A DNA stretch of 64,000 bases. It comes from Streptomyces spororaveus (GTDB taxonomy: Bacteria; Actinomycetota; Actinomycetes; Streptomycetales; Streptomycetaceae). How positions within the stretch are numbered: the stretch's first letter is position 1; each line of letters begins with the position of its first letter. Positions 27,478 through 36,668 of the stretch are shown in pieces. The stretch is from positions 6,276,001 to 6,340,000 of the forward strand of contig NZ_BNED01000005.1 of assembly GCF_016755875.1 (NCBI RefSeq). Reading direction: 5' to 3'. The notes beneath the pieces are model-generated. The model did no database searches. It saw only the letters and a program-made list of their open reading frames with translations, and was not told where the DNA came from. The translations under genes and the position numbers were made by a program.

Positions 27478-28986
27478 ATGACGAGCAGCACCGAGACCAC
27501 CTCTACCACTCCGCAGGTAGCGGTCAACGACATCGGTAACGAGGAAGCCTTCCTCGCCGCGATCGACGAGACGATCAAGTACTTCAACGACGGCGACATC
27601 GTCGACGGCGTCATCGTGAAGGTCGACCGGGACGAGGTCCTGCTCGACATCGGTTACAAGACCGAAGGCGTGATCCCGAGCCGTGAGCTCTCGATCAAGC
27701 ACGACGTCGACCCGAACGAGGTCGTCAAGGTCGGCGACGAGATCGAGGCCCTGGTTCTCCAGAAGGAGGACAAGGAAGGCCGTCTGATCCTGTCCAAGAA
27801 GCGCGCTCAGTACGAGCGTGCCTGGGGCACGATCGAGAAGATCAAGGAAGAAGACGGCATCGTCACCGGTACCGTCATCGAGGTCGTCAAGGGTGGTCTC
27901 ATCCTCGACATCGGCCTCCGCGGCTTCCTGCCGGCCTCTCTCGTCGAGATGCGTCGTGTCCGCGACCTCCAGCCCTACGTGGGCAAGGAGCTCGAGGCGA
28001 AGATCATCGAGCTGGACAAGAACCGCAACAACGTGGTCCTGTCCCGCCGCGCCTGGCTGGAGCAGACCCAGTCCGAGGTTCGCCAGACGTTCCTCACCAC
28101 CCTGCAGAAGGGTCAGGTCCGCTCCGGCGTCGTTTCCTCGATCGTCAACTTCGGTGCCTTCGTGGACCTGGGTGGCGTCGACGGTCTCGTCCACGTCTCC
28201 GAGCTGTCCTGGAAGCACATCGACCACCCGTCCGAGGTTGTCGAGGTCGGCCAGGAGGTCACCGTCGAGGTTCTCGACGTGGACATGGACCGCGAGCGTG
28301 TCTCCCTGTCGCTGAAGGCGACGCAGGAGGACCCGTGGCAGCAGTTCGCCCGGACCCACCAGATCGGCCAGGTCGTCCCGGGTAAGGTCACCAAGCTGGT
28401 TCCGTTCGGTGCGTTCGTCCGCGTGGACGAGGGCATCGAGGGTCTGGTCCACATCTCCGAGCTGGCCGAGCGCCACGTGGAGATCCCGGAGCAGGTCGTC
28501 CAGGTCAACGACGAGATCTTCGTCAAGGTCATCGACATCGACCTTGAGCGTCGCCGGATCTCGCTGTCGCTGAAGCAGGCCAACGAGTCCTTCGGTGCCG
28601 ACCCGGCGTCGGTCGAGTTCGACCCGACCCTGTACGGCATGGCCGCGTCGTACGACGACCAGGGCAACTACATCTACCCCGAGGGCTTCGACCCCGAGAC
28701 CAACGACTGGCTCGAGGGCTTCGACAAGCAGCGCGAGGCCTGGGAGACCCAGTACGCCGAGGCGCAGCAGCGCTTCGAGCAGCACCAGGCTCAGGTCATC
28801 AAGAGCCGCGAGGCCGACGAGGCCGCTGCTGCCGAGGGCGCTGCCGCCCCGGCCGCCGGTGGCAACGCCGGTGCGGGCATCTCGGGTGGTTCGTACTCCT
28901 CGGAGTCGGACGAGACCTCCGGCGCCCTGGCGTCGGACGAGGCCCTGGCCGCGCTCCGCGAGAAGCTGGCCGGCGGCCAGAGCTGA
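27478..28986 (+). CDS. rpsA: 30S ribosomal protein S1
   Basis: A 502-residue S1 protein with four S1 RNA-binding repeats, roughly residues 38-107, 125-192, 208-280 and 295-367 (repeated patterns such as [28 protein letters not shown] and [28 protein letters not shown]). A low-complexity Ala/Gly/Glu/Ser tail follows. It helps mRNAs bind the 30S subunit; actinobacterial S1 has four repeats, compared with six in E. coli. In contrast to nearby genes it uses more T-ending codons (GGT, CGT), as expected of a highly expressed gene. Its leader may hide the ribosome binding site. A strong hairpin follows. Confidence 0.97.
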   Translation: [502 protein letters not shown]

Positions 28987-29037
28987 TCGCAGCGCGCATC
29001 ACACTCCGGTGTGAGCCGAGCTGAACTGCGTTGAACG

Positions 29038-29071
29038 GTAAGGCCCGTCCCCTTCGGGGGGCGGGCCTTAC
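29038..29071 (+). terminator. rpsA terminator
   Basis: GTAAGGCCCG then TCCCC pairs with GGGG then CGGGCCTTAC around a short TTC loop (one G bulge), about 50 bases after the rpsA stop. A long stable stem. Confidence 0.8.
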
Positions 29072-29187
29072 CGCGTTCCCCCGCCCCGGTCGCCCCCTCG
29101 TGATCCGCCGCGTTCCTGTGAAAGCGGCCAACTGGGGAATGGCCGGGCCGCCTTGGACGTTCTTGGCTGAGAACGAGGCGAGGAGGA

Positions 29188-30135
29188 GTGGTGACGGTGC
29201 TTGATCCACAGGGTTTGTACGAATGGGATGCCAAGGGCCTGGCGGTGGCCGACCTGGCGGTCGCCCAGGACTCGGCCGGGCTGGTCATGCTGTACCACTT
29301 CGAGGGGTACATCGACGCGGGTGAGGCCGGCGAGCAGATCGTCGAGCGGCTCCTGGACACGCTGCCCCACCAGGTGGTCGCCCGCTTCGACGCGGACCGG
29401 CTGGTGGACTACCGGGCCCGGCGCCCGCTGCTGACCTTCCAGCGCGACCGCTGGACGGAGTTCGAGGAGCCCCGGCTGGAGCTCCGGCTCGTCCAGGACG
29501 CCACCGGCGCGCCCTTCCTGCTGCTGTCCGGCCCGGAGCCGGACGTGGAGTGGGAGCGTTTCTCCGTCGCCGTCCGGCAGATCGTCGAGCGCCTCGGCGT
29601 GCGGCTCTCGGTCAACTTCCACGGCATCCCGATGGGCGTCCCGCACACCCGTCCCGTGGGCATCACCCCGCACGGCAACCGCACCGACCTCATGCCGGGT
29701 CACCGCAGCCCCTTCGACGAGGCGCAGGTACCGGGCAGCGCGGAGTCCCTGGTGGAGTTCCGCCTGGCCCAGGCCGGGCACGACGTGCTGGGTGTCGCCG
29801 CGCACGTACCGCACTACGTCGCGCGCTCCGCGTACCCGGACGCCGCTCTGACGGTGCTGGAAGCGATCACGGCGGCGACCGGGCTGGTGCTGCCGGCCGT
29901 GGCGCACGCCCTGCGCACCGAGGCGCACCGCACGCAGACGGAGATCGACCGGCAGATCCGGGAGGGCGACGAGGAGCTGGTCGCCCTGGTGCAGGGGCTG
30001 GAGCACCAGTACGACGCGGCCGCCGGAGCCGAGACCCGGGGCAACATGATCGCCGAGCCGGCGGAGCTGCCGTCGGCGGACGAGATCGGCCGCGAGTTCG
30101 AGCGGTTCCTGGCGGAGCGCGAGGGCGAGAACTGA
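29188..30135 (+). CDS. PAC2 family protein (proteasome assembly chaperone-like)
   Basis: A 315-residue protein of the PAC2 family: [25 protein letters not shown] near residue 32, [16 protein letters not shown], the [19 protein letters not shown] segment and a [19 protein letters not shown] segment. The C-terminal ~70 residues are helical and charged ([29 protein letters not shown]). In eukaryotes PAC2 helps assemble proteasomes; actinobacteria have proteasomes and several PAC2 paralogues, but their job is unproven. Two adjacent GTG codons (29188 and the next) follow GAGGCGAGGAGGA; either could start translation. Confidence 0.88.
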   Translation: MVTVLDPQGLYEWDAKGLAVADLAVAQDSAGLVMLYHFEGYIDAGEAGEQIVERLLDTLPHQVVARFDADRLVDYRARRPLLTFQRDRWTEFEEPRLELRLVQDATGAPFLLLSGPEPDVEWERFSVAVRQIVERLGVRLSVNFHGIPMGVPHTRPVGITPHGNRTDLMPGHRSPFDEAQVPGSAESLVEFRLAQAGHDVLGVAAHVPHYVARSAYPDAALTVLEAITAATGLVLPAVAHALRTEAHRTQTEIDRQIREGDEELVALVQGLEHQYDAAAGAETRGNMIAEPAELPSADEIGREFERFLAEREGEN

Positions 30136-30159
30136 CGTACGGGCGGGGCCCCCTATGCT
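30132..30159 (+). promoter_or_regulatory. coaE promoter
   Basis: CTGACG (30132-30137), 16 bp, TATGCT (30154-30159), then 7 nt to the ATG at 30167. The position predicts a leaderless coaE transcript and argues against the in-frame ATG at 30155, which lies inside the -10 hexamer. Confidence 0.55.
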
Positions 30160-30166
30160 GCGGGGC

Positions 30167-30775
30167 ATGCTGAAAGTAGGCCTGACGGGCGGAATCGGTG
30201 CCGGCAAGAGCGAGGTCTCGCGACTGCTGGCGGGGTACGGGGCGATCGTCGTCGACGCCGATCGGATCGCGCGCGAGGTCGTGGAGCCCGGTACGCCGGG
30301 GCTCGCGGCCGTCGTGGCGGCCTTCGGGGAGTCGGTGCTGACCGCGGAGGGGGCGCTGGACCGGCCGAAGCTGGGGTCCATCGTCTTCGCGGACCCGGCG
30401 AAGCTCCAGACGCTCAACGCGATCGTGCACCCCCTGGTCGGGGCCCGGTCGGCGGAGCTGGAAGCCGCCGCGGGGGCGGACGCGATCGTGGTGCACGACG
30501 TGCCGCTGCTCGCCGAGAACGGCCTGGCGCCGCTCTACGACCTGGTCGTCGTGGTGGACGCGGCGCCGCGGACACAGCTGGCACGGCTGACCGCGCTGCG
30601 CGGGATGGCCGAGGAAGAGGCGCGCGCCCGGATGGCCGTGCAGGCGACCCGGGAGCAGCGGCTGGCGGTGGCGACCCTCGTGATCGACAACGACGGGCCG
30701 CTGGAGGCGCTGGAACCGCAGGTGCGCAAGGTGTGGGACGAGCTCGCCGCACGGGCGGCGGGCGGCGCCGTCTGA
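30167..30775 (+). CDS. coaE: dephospho-CoA kinase
   Basis: Phosphorylates the 3'-OH of dephospho-CoA, the last step of coenzyme A synthesis. The 202-residue product has the P-loop [11 protein letters not shown] at residues 7-17, the CoaE-type [18 protein letters not shown] segment, NAIVHPLV and the [22 protein letters not shown] strand. The mycobacterial C-terminal UPF0157 fusion is absent. The start at 30167 is preferred because a -10 element covers the alternative upstream ATG. It lies 31 bp after the PAC2 gene. Confidence 0.95.
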   Translation: MLKVGLTGGIGAGKSEVSRLLAGYGAIVVDADRIAREVVEPGTPGLAAVVAAFGESVLTAEGALDRPKLGSIVFADPAKLQTLNAIVHPLVGARSAELEAAAGADAIVVHDVPLLAENGLAPLYDLVVVVDAAPRTQLARLTALRGMAEEEARARMAVQATREQRLAVATLVIDNDGPLEALEPQVRKVWDELAARAAGGAV

Positions 30776-30841
30776 CGTGTGCATGGAATAGCGGGTGGGG
30801 CGGGGGCGTTGAACGCACCCGGAGAGGGAAGGATTTCGAAC

Positions 30842-31258
30842 GTGTCCGAGACCACGCGCCCCACCCCGTCCAGCCCGGAAACCCACGTCATCGACTACCG
30901 GGCCGCCGAGCAGCTGCTCGCCGCCCGGGACCCGCGCGGCGCGGTCAAGCTGCTCGACTCGGTCATAGCCGCCCACCCGGAGAACACGGCGGCGCGGCTG
31001 CTGCGCGCCCGCGCCTTCTTCGCCGCGGCGCAACTGCGGCCGGCCGAGCTGGAGTTCGAGCTGGTGCTGGAGCGGGAGCCGGACAACGCCTTCGCCCACT
31101 TCGCACTGGCCCGCACGTTCGAGCGCTCGGGCCGGCCCGAGCAGGCGCGCAGGCACTTCCGGCTCGCCGCGGCCCTCGACCCACAGCCCGATTACCTGGC
31201 AGCGGCCCGCTTCGAGGGCCCGGCCGGGGAGGGCCGGTCCGAAGCCGACCCCGCCTGA
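30842..31258 (+). CDS. tetratricopeptide repeat protein
   Basis: A 138-residue protein with about three TPR-like helix pairs: AEQLLAARDPRGAVKLLDSVIAAHPEN, TAARLLRARAFFAAAQLRPAELEFELVLEREPDN and AFAHFALARTFERSGRPEQARRHFRLAAALDPQ. Such folds bind other proteins. Cytoplasmic; partner unknown. The GTG at 30842 is chosen because an AGGGAAGGA ribosome binding site precedes it and the coding pattern begins there. It follows coaE by 66 bp in the same direction. Confidence 0.85.
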   Translation: MSETTRPTPSSPETHVIDYRAAEQLLAARDPRGAVKLLDSVIAAHPENTAARLLRARAFFAAAQLRPAELEFELVLEREPDNAFAHFALARTFERSGRPEQARRHFRLAAALDPQPDYLAAARFEGPAGEGRSEADPA

Positions 31259-31259
31259 C

Positions 31260-31526
31260 TCACCGGCTGTGGGGCGGTTCGTACGGAGGGACGTCCGGGC
31301 CGGGCTGGTAGTGCGGCCCCTGGTGGATGTGGCGCACGATCATGAACAGGTCGACCGTTACGACCACGGCCAGCACCCCGCAGGCGGCCGCCCATCCGGG
31401 ACGGCCCACCACCGAGAACAAGGCCGTGCCGGCGGCGGCCCAGACCAGCCCCCAGACCCCCAGCCAGAACCTCAGCCGCAGCGGACTGCGGGCGGTCACC
31501 GGCTCGTTTCCGGAACGCATGGCCAT
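31260..31526 (-). CDS. DUF6343-like small membrane protein
   Basis: An 88-residue protein with two membrane spans (LGVWGLVWAAAGTALFSVV and AAACGVLAVVVTVDLFMIV), a short basic N-terminus with NEPVTARSPLRLR, and a C-terminal HIHQGPHYQPGPDVPPYEP motif. This pattern matches the actinobacterial DUF6343 group. The ATG at 31526 follows GGAGAGGCGAGAGG; 31520 is an alternative. It converges on the TPR gene, with 1 bp between stops. Function unknown. Confidence 0.78.
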   Translation of the reverse strand: MAMRSGNEPVTARSPLRLRFWLGVWGLVWAAAGTALFSVVGRPGWAAACGVLAVVVTVDLFMIVRHIHQGPHYQPGPDVPPYEPPHSR

Positions 31527-31567
31527 CGCCTCTCGCCTCTCCACTCCATGGTCCCACCCCCTCCTCG

Positions 31568-32182
31568 CTAGGGGTTGAGCTTGTTCACCGCCTTGGTGGT
31601 CGTCTTCTTGAAGGCGGCGACCGGGGCGTGGGAGAGGTCGCCCATCTCGCCCCACTGCACGACGGTCACGGTGTCGCCGTCGCGCCCGATGCCGTACAGG
31701 TGCACCCCGGGCTCGGAGTCGGGGACCGAGGTGTGGACCCCGTAGACGTGCGCGCCCTCCTCGACGGGGAGCGTGCCGTAGTCCTGCCAGGAGGCGGTGC
31801 CCCCCGGTGTCGTCCGCAGCCAGTCGGCAGCGCAGGCGGCGACCTTGCGCTCCAGGGTGCCGGCGAGCTTGGCCGCCGCGGCGGGCGAGGCGGACCGTAC
31901 GGAGACCTGTACCGCGCCGGTGTCGTACTCGGTGCCGAAGACGCGGTGCCAGCTGCCCGCGGCCGGAAGCACGCCCTCCAGGCAGAACGGCGCCGACTCG
32001 GGCAGCCCCTTGGTGACGGTGCCGGCGTACCAGGGCGAGGAGGCGTGCGGCGGAAGTTCGGTGCCGGCCAGGAAGCCGGGCGCGGTGGCGGCCGCGGCGG
32101 TGGAGGCGGTGAGGGCGAGGGCGGCCGCCGCCGCGACGAGGGTGGTGGCGAGCGGGACGGCGGTGCCGGAACGTCGGAACAT
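31568..32182 (-). CDS. secreted protein of unknown function
   Basis: A 204-residue protein with an N-terminal signal peptide (AVPLATTLVAAAAALALTASTAAAA). The mature domain contains two cysteines (PFCLEGVLP; KVAACAADWL) that could form a disulphide, and strands such as VHLYGIGRDGDTVTVVQWGEMG. It may resemble extracellular sensor-like domains, but I do not recognise the family with confidence. The start is fixed by the signal peptide; ORF space upstream is open. It is divergent from the HTH protein gene and may be its neighbour in function. Confidence 0.75.
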   Translation of the reverse strand: MFRRSGTAVPLATTLVAAAAALALTASTAAAATAPGFLAGTELPPHASSPWYAGTVTKGLPESAPFCLEGVLPAAGSWHRVFGTEYDTGAVQVSVRSASPAAAAKLAGTLERKVAACAADWLRTTPGGTASWQDYGTLPVEEGAHVYGVHTSVPDSEPGVHLYGIGRDGDTVTVVQWGEMGDLSHAPVAAFKKTTTKAVNKLNP

Positions 32183-32358
32183 GGTCGGTCTCCCCGTGAG
32201 TGCTGTGGTGGTGTGTGCCCGACGAGCCTGTTCCCCGGACGGCGCGGCGGGCGACGGATCGCGGAGAATCCGGGACGCTGGAACGGCCGTACGCGCCGTC
32301 ACCTGGGGGAACACCTCCTGCATGGAACGCGGTCGCGGGACGCGGAACGGGGGAGAGC

Positions 32359-33663
32359 GTGAGCGAGGCGGAGAACTTTGCACGGCTGATGCGGGGACTG
32401 AAGGAGCGCGCCGGGCTCAGTTACGGAGCTCTGGCGCGCTGGCTGCACACGAGTACGTCGACGCTGCACCGGTACTGCACAGGGGAGGCGTTGCCGGCGG
32501 AGTTCGCGGTGGTGGACCGCTTCGCGCGGGCCTGCGGGGCGACCCAGGGGGAGGCGGTGGACCTGCACCGGGCCTGGCTGCTGGCGGACGCGCGGCGGCG
32601 CGCGGGGGCAGCGGCGGAGCCGGAACCGGCACCCGGGCCCGGGCCGACGCCTGAGCCCGAGCCGACCGTGGTGGTGGTGCCGGAGCCGGAGCCGGAGCCG
32701 TTGCCGGTGGTCCGGCGGGCCTGGTACCGGCGGCGGGCGGCCGTGGTCGCCGCCGCCGGAGTGACGGCCGGGGCCGTGGCCGTGGCGCTGCTGGCGGCGG
32801 CCGGACCCGAGCCGGGGACGCCGCACGCGGGCGGGAGTGCGGGTCCGGGCGCGGGTTCGAGCGCGCCTGCGTCCCCGGGAGCGGGGTCCGCGTCGGCCCC
32901 GGCGGCGACGGGCGCACCGGAAGGGACACCGCCGGCCGGGTCGACCGGGTCGGCCGGCCCGGCCGGGTCCGCGGAGCCCACCGGGGCGGCGGCCCCGGCG
33001 CCCGGGCCGCCCTCCGCGTCACCGCCCGGCCCGGCCCCGGGCCGGGGCCCGGCCGCGCCGCTCAAGGCGGCGGTGCGGTCGCACGTGTGGACCGCGGGCT
33101 GCGATCACGCGTACCTGGCCGAGCGGGATCCGGGATCGGTGCCCCCGCCGCCCGTGGAGGCGGACGCGCCCGCCTGGGCCTCGGGGCAGCACGCCGTGCA
33201 CGCGGGGACGCAGATCGTGGAGGTCACCCTGCACGGCACGGGCGGGGGCGCCGTGGTCCTGGAGGACCTGGAGGTACGGGTGGCCGCCCGCCGCAAGCCG
33301 CCGGCCTGGAACGTCTACCAGATGTCGCAGGGCTGCGGCGGCGGGCTCACCCCCGCCGCGTTCGCCGTCAACCTGGACGCGCCGCGCCCACTGGCCCGGC
33401 CCGTCGCCGGGAACGACGGCGGCAGTACGCTGCCCGCCCCCGTCTTCCCCCTGCGCGTCTCGGCGGCCGAGCCTGTCGTCCTGCGGGTGGAGGCGGCCAC
33501 CACGGGATGCGACTGCGACTGGTCCCTGGACCTGCGGTGGACCGGCCCGTCCGGGTCGGGCACCCTCCGCATCGACGACGGCGGACGGCCGCTGCGCACG
33601 AGCGCCGCCACCGGCCGGCCCGTGTACGGGTACGCGCTGGAGCAGGGCCGCTGGGCCCGCTGA
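32359..33663 (+). CDS. membrane-anchored HTH (XRE-like) protein with extracellular domain
   Basis: A 434-residue one-pass membrane protein. Residues 1-70 form an XRE-like helix-turn-helix (ARLMRGLKERAGLSYGALARWL, then STLHRYCTGEALP). A Pro/Glu linker leads to a basic patch RRAWYRRRAA and one span near 127-147. A ~90-residue Ala/Gly/Pro/Ser-rich extracellular stalk precedes a ~200-residue beta-rich domain with five cysteines (TAGCDHAYLAERDPG; SQGCGGGL; TTGCDCDWSLDLRW). This layout resembles RodZ-like or one-component sensors that carry a signal across the membrane. The GTG start has GGGGGAGAG upstream. A ligand is not evident. Confidence 0.82.
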   Translation: MSEAENFARLMRGLKERAGLSYGALARWLHTSTSTLHRYCTGEALPAEFAVVDRFARACGATQGEAVDLHRAWLLADARRRAGAAAEPEPAPGPGPTPEPEPTVVVVPEPEPEPLPVVRRAWYRRRAAVVAAAGVTAGAVAVALLAAAGPEPGTPHAGGSAGPGAGSSAPASPGAGSASAPAATGAPEGTPPAGSTGSAGPAGSAEPTGAAAPAPGPPSASPPGPAPGRGPAAPLKAAVRSHVWTAGCDHAYLAERDPGSVPPPPVEADAPAWASGQHAVHAGTQIVEVTLHGTGGGAVVLEDLEVRVAARRKPPAWNVYQMSQGCGGGLTPAAFAVNLDAPRPLARPVAGNDGGSTLPAPVFPLRVSAAEPVVLRVEAATTGCDCDWSLDLRWTGPSGSGTLRIDDGGRPLRTSAATGRPVYGYALEQGRWAR

Positions 33664-33759
33664 ACCGGCAGGAGCAGAACCGGCGGGAGCAGAACCGGCA
33701 GGAGCAGAACCGGCGGAGCTGCGCCGCCGGAGCTGCGCCGTCGGAGCTGCACCGCAGGT
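33663..33759 (+). repeat. two sets of 15-bp tandem repeats
   Basis: AACCGGCAGGAGCAG occurs in three near-perfect copies (33663, 33678, 33693). They pass directly into three copies of GGAGCTGCGCCGCCG-type 15-mers (33715, 33730, 33745). The array starts in the stop codon of the HTH gene and runs to just before the SNF2 promoter. The unit is a whole number of codons. Confidence 0.85.
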
Positions 33760-33768
33760 CAGAGGGCG

Positions 33769-33791
33769 TTGTCAGTGGCCGCGCCTAGACT
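33769..33791 (+). promoter_or_regulatory. RecA-NDp/PafBC-type damage promoter of the SNF2 gene
   Basis: TTGTCAGTG (33769-33777), 8 nt, TAGACT (33786-33791): an exact match to tTGTCRgtg-N8-TAnnnT. It lies 48 bp before the SNF2 start codon and just after the tandem repeats. Confidence 0.75.
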
Positions 33792-33839
33792 CGTCGGCAC
33801 AGGGACACAGCCACGCGACCGACGGGGAGGGGGACAGCG

Positions 33840-36668
33840 ATGAGCAGGCTGCCGCAGGCCACCGCGCTGCTGCGCCACGCCGCGGTCTTCCTGCCCGCCG
33901 CCGTCCCCCGCGAAGGGCGGGTCGCCTTCTGGGCGCCCGACGGGGACGTCCTGCCCGAGGCCGGCAAGCCCGCGCCGCTCACCGTCGTACGCCCGCACGG
34001 CGACGGGGTCCGCAGCCGGACCGTGCCCGCGGTGACCTTCTCCGTGGCCTCCGCCCTGCCCCTGCTCGCCCAGGCGCCCCACAGCCCCGCCGCGCATCCG
34101 GCCACCCGCGCCTGGGGAACCGCCGCCCGGCAGGCGCTGACCCTCGCCGCCCGCGGCCGGCTCCTCCCCGGTCTCACCCCCGAGGGCGTCGACGCCTGGC
34201 GGGCCGGACCGCTCGACGCCGCCGACATCGACCACCTCCGCGCGGTCGCCGCCGCGCTGCCGCACGAGGGGTACGCGACGCCCCTGGCCGGGCGCCGCCC
34301 GCTCCAGCTGCCCGAACCGGAGGCAATGGTCCGCGCGTTCCTCGACGCCGTCGCCGACGGACTGCCCCGCACCCCGGCCGCGGCCGTCGCCGCCGGGCCG
34401 CCGTTCGCCGCGCGGGAGCCGCAGCGGGTGCCCGGGATACAGGACTGGGCCGCGCAGGTCGCGGCCGGCTCCGACACCGGCGTCGGGATCTCGCTCCGGC
34501 TCGACCTGTCCTCCTTCCAGCTCTTCGACGAGGCCGAGGAGGACGGCACCCGGCGCGCCGGGGCCGCCGTCGTCCAGGTGCACAGCCTCGCCGATCCGAC
34601 CCTGGTCACCGACGCCGGTCAGCTGTGGGCGGGGACGGCTGCCGCCGGGTTCGGCCCGCGCGCCCGGATCGACGCCGTGCTCGCGCTGCGCCGGGCCGCC
34701 CGGGTCTGGCCGCCGCTGCTGCGCCTGCTGGACCAGCCCGTGCCCGATGCCCTGGCCCTGTCCGACCCGGAGCTGGAGGACCTGCTCGGGGTCGCCGCGA
34801 GCCGGCTGGCGGCCGCCGGGGTCCTGGTCCACTGGCCGCGCGAGCTGGCCCGTACGCTGTCGGCGACCGCCGTCGTACGGTCCACCGCGCCCGGTTCCGC
34901 GACCGACGGCACCGCCTTCTTCGACGCCGAGCACCTCTTCGCCTTCTCCTGGGAGCTGGCGCTCGGCGGCGACCGGCTGACCCCGGGGGAGATGGACGCG
35001 CTCGCCCAGGCGCACCGGCCCGTCGTCCGGCTGCGGGACCGGTGGGTGCGGGTCGACCCGGAGCTGGTACGCAAGGCGCGCAAGCGGGAGCTGGGCCTGC
35101 TGGACCCGGTCGACGCACTGGCCACCGTACTGTCGGGGACCGCCGAGATCGACGGCGCGACGGTCGAGGCGGTGCCGGTGGGGGCGCTGGCCGCCCTGCG
35201 GGACCGGCTGACGCGTGAGCAGGCCCCGATCCCGCAGCCCGCCGCCCTCAATGCCACCCTGCGCGACTACCAGGCACGCGGCCTGGCCTGGCTGGACCTG
35301 ATGACCTCGCTCGGTCTCGGTGGCTGCCTCGCCGACGACATGGGCCTCGGCAAGACCGTCACCCTGATCGCGCTGCACCTGCACCGGGACCGGCCGGAGC
35401 CCACCCTCGTGGTGTGCCCCGCCTCCCTCCTCGGCAACTGGCAGCGGGAGATCGAGAAGTTCGCCCCCGGCACGTCCGTGCGCCGGTTCCACGGCAACAG
35501 CCGCAGCACCGAGGACCTGACCTCCTGCGCGGGCGGGTTCGTCCTCACCACGTACGGGACGATGCGCGCCAGCGCCGCCCTGCTCGCCGAACAGCGCTGG
35601 GGCATGGTCGTCGCCGATGAGGCGCAACACGTCAAGAACCCGCATTCGGCGACCGCGAAGGCGCTGCGCACGGTGCCGGCGCCGGCCCGGGTGGCGCTGA
35701 CCGGTACCCCGGTGGAGAACAACCTCTCCGAGCTGTGGGCGCTGCTCGACTGGACCACGCCGGGGCTGCTGGGCCCGCTCACCACCTTCCGGGCCCGCCA
35801 CGCCCGCCCGGTGGAGCACCAGCAGGAGGAGGACGGCGGCAACGAGGCGGCGGTCGCCCGGCTGTCCGCGCTGGTCCGGCCGTTCCTGCTGCGCCGCAAG
35901 AAGTCCGACCCGGGCATCGCGCCCGAGCTGCCGCCGAAGACGGAGACCGACCATCCCGTCTCCCTCACCCGGGAGCAGGCCTCGCTCTACCGGGCGGCGG
36001 TGGACGAGGCGATGGCCGTGATCGGGTCGAGCGAGGGCATGGAACGACGCGGCATGATCATGAAGCTGCTGGCCTCGCTCAAGCAGATCTGCAACCACCC
36101 CGCGCAGTACCTGAAGGAGGAGCAGCCCCGGATCCCGCACCGCTCGGGCAAACTCGCCCTGCTGGACGAGCTGCTGGACACGATCCTGGCCGAGGGCGGC
36201 TCGGTCCTGGTCTTCACCCAGTACGTGACGATGGCCCGCCTGATCGAACGGCACCTGCGGGCCCGCGGGATCAGTTCGCAGCTGCTGCACGGGGGGACTC
36301 CGGTGCCGCGCCGTGAGGAGCTCGTCGACCGTTTCCAGGCGGGCGAGGTCCCCGTCTTCCTGCTGTCCCTGAAGGCGGCGGGCACCGGGCTGAACCTCAC
36401 CCGGGCCGGGCACGTCATCCACTTCGACCGCTGGTGGAACCCGGCCGTCGAGGAGCAGGCCACCGACCGCGCCTACCGCATCGGCCAGACCCAGCCCGTA
36501 CAGGTCCACCGGATCATCGCCGAGGGCACCGTCGAGGACCGGATCGCCGAGATGCTGGAGGCGAAGCGCGCCCTGGCCGACGCCGTACTGGGCTCCGGCG
36601 AGTCGGCGCTGACCGAGCTGACCGACCGCGAGCTGGCCGACCTCGTCTCCCTGCGGAGGCCCGGATGA
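33840..36668 (+). CDS. SNF2-family helicase
   Basis: A 942-residue SWI2/SNF2 ATPase. The N-terminal ~470 residues are the bacterial SNF2-associated region. Motor motifs follow: I DDMGLGKT near residue 500, Ia LVVCPASLLGNW, II VVADEAQH near 593, III ALTGTPVENN, IV-V VLVFTQYVTM and LKAAGTGLNL, VI DRAYRIGQTQPV. Such proteins translocate on double-stranded DNA and remodel protein-DNA complexes. The ATG has a GGGGAGGGGGAC ribosome binding site. The stop overlaps the SWIM gene start (ATGA). It sits behind a DNA-damage promoter element, which points to repair. Confidence 0.95.
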   Translation: MSRLPQATALLRHAAVFLPAAVPREGRVAFWAPDGDVLPEAGKPAPLTVVRPHGDGVRSRTVPAVTFSVASALPLLAQAPHSPAAHPATRAWGTAARQALTLAARGRLLPGLTPEGVDAWRAGPLDAADIDHLRAVAAALPHEGYATPLAGRRPLQLPEPEAMVRAFLDAVADGLPRTPAAAVAAGPPFAAREPQRVPGIQDWAAQVAAGSDTGVGISLRLDLSSFQLFDEAEEDGTRRAGAAVVQVHSLADPTLVTDAGQLWAGTAAAGFGPRARIDAVLALRRAARVWPPLLRLLDQPVPDALALSDPELEDLLGVAASRLAAAGVLVHWPRELARTLSATAVVRSTAPGSATDGTAFFDAEHLFAFSWELALGGDRLTPGEMDALAQAHRPVVRLRDRWVRVDPELVRKARKRELGLLDPVDALATVLSGTAEIDGATVEAVPVGALAALRDRLTREQAPIPQPAALNATLRDYQARGLAWLDLMTSLGLGGCLADDMGLGKTVTLIALHLHRDRPEPTLVVCPASLLGNWQREIEKFAPGTSVRRFHGNSRSTEDLTSCAGGFVLTTYGTMRASAALLAEQRWGMVVADEAQHVKNPHSATAKALRTVPAPARVALTGTPVENNLSELWALLDWTTPGLLGPLTTFRARHARPVEHQQEEDGGNEAAVARLSALVRPFLLRRKKSDPGIAPELPPKTETDHPVSLTREQASLYRAAVDEAMAVIGSSEGMERRGMIMKLLASLKQICNHPAQYLKEEQPRIPHRSGKLALLDELLDTILAEGGSVLVFTQYVTMARLIERHLRARGISSQLLHGGTPVPRREELVDRFQAGEVPVFLLSLKAAGTGLNLTRAGHVIHFDRWWNPAVEEQATDRAYRIGQTQPVQVHRIIAEGTVEDRIAEMLEAKRALADAVLGSGESALTELTDRELADLVSLRRPG

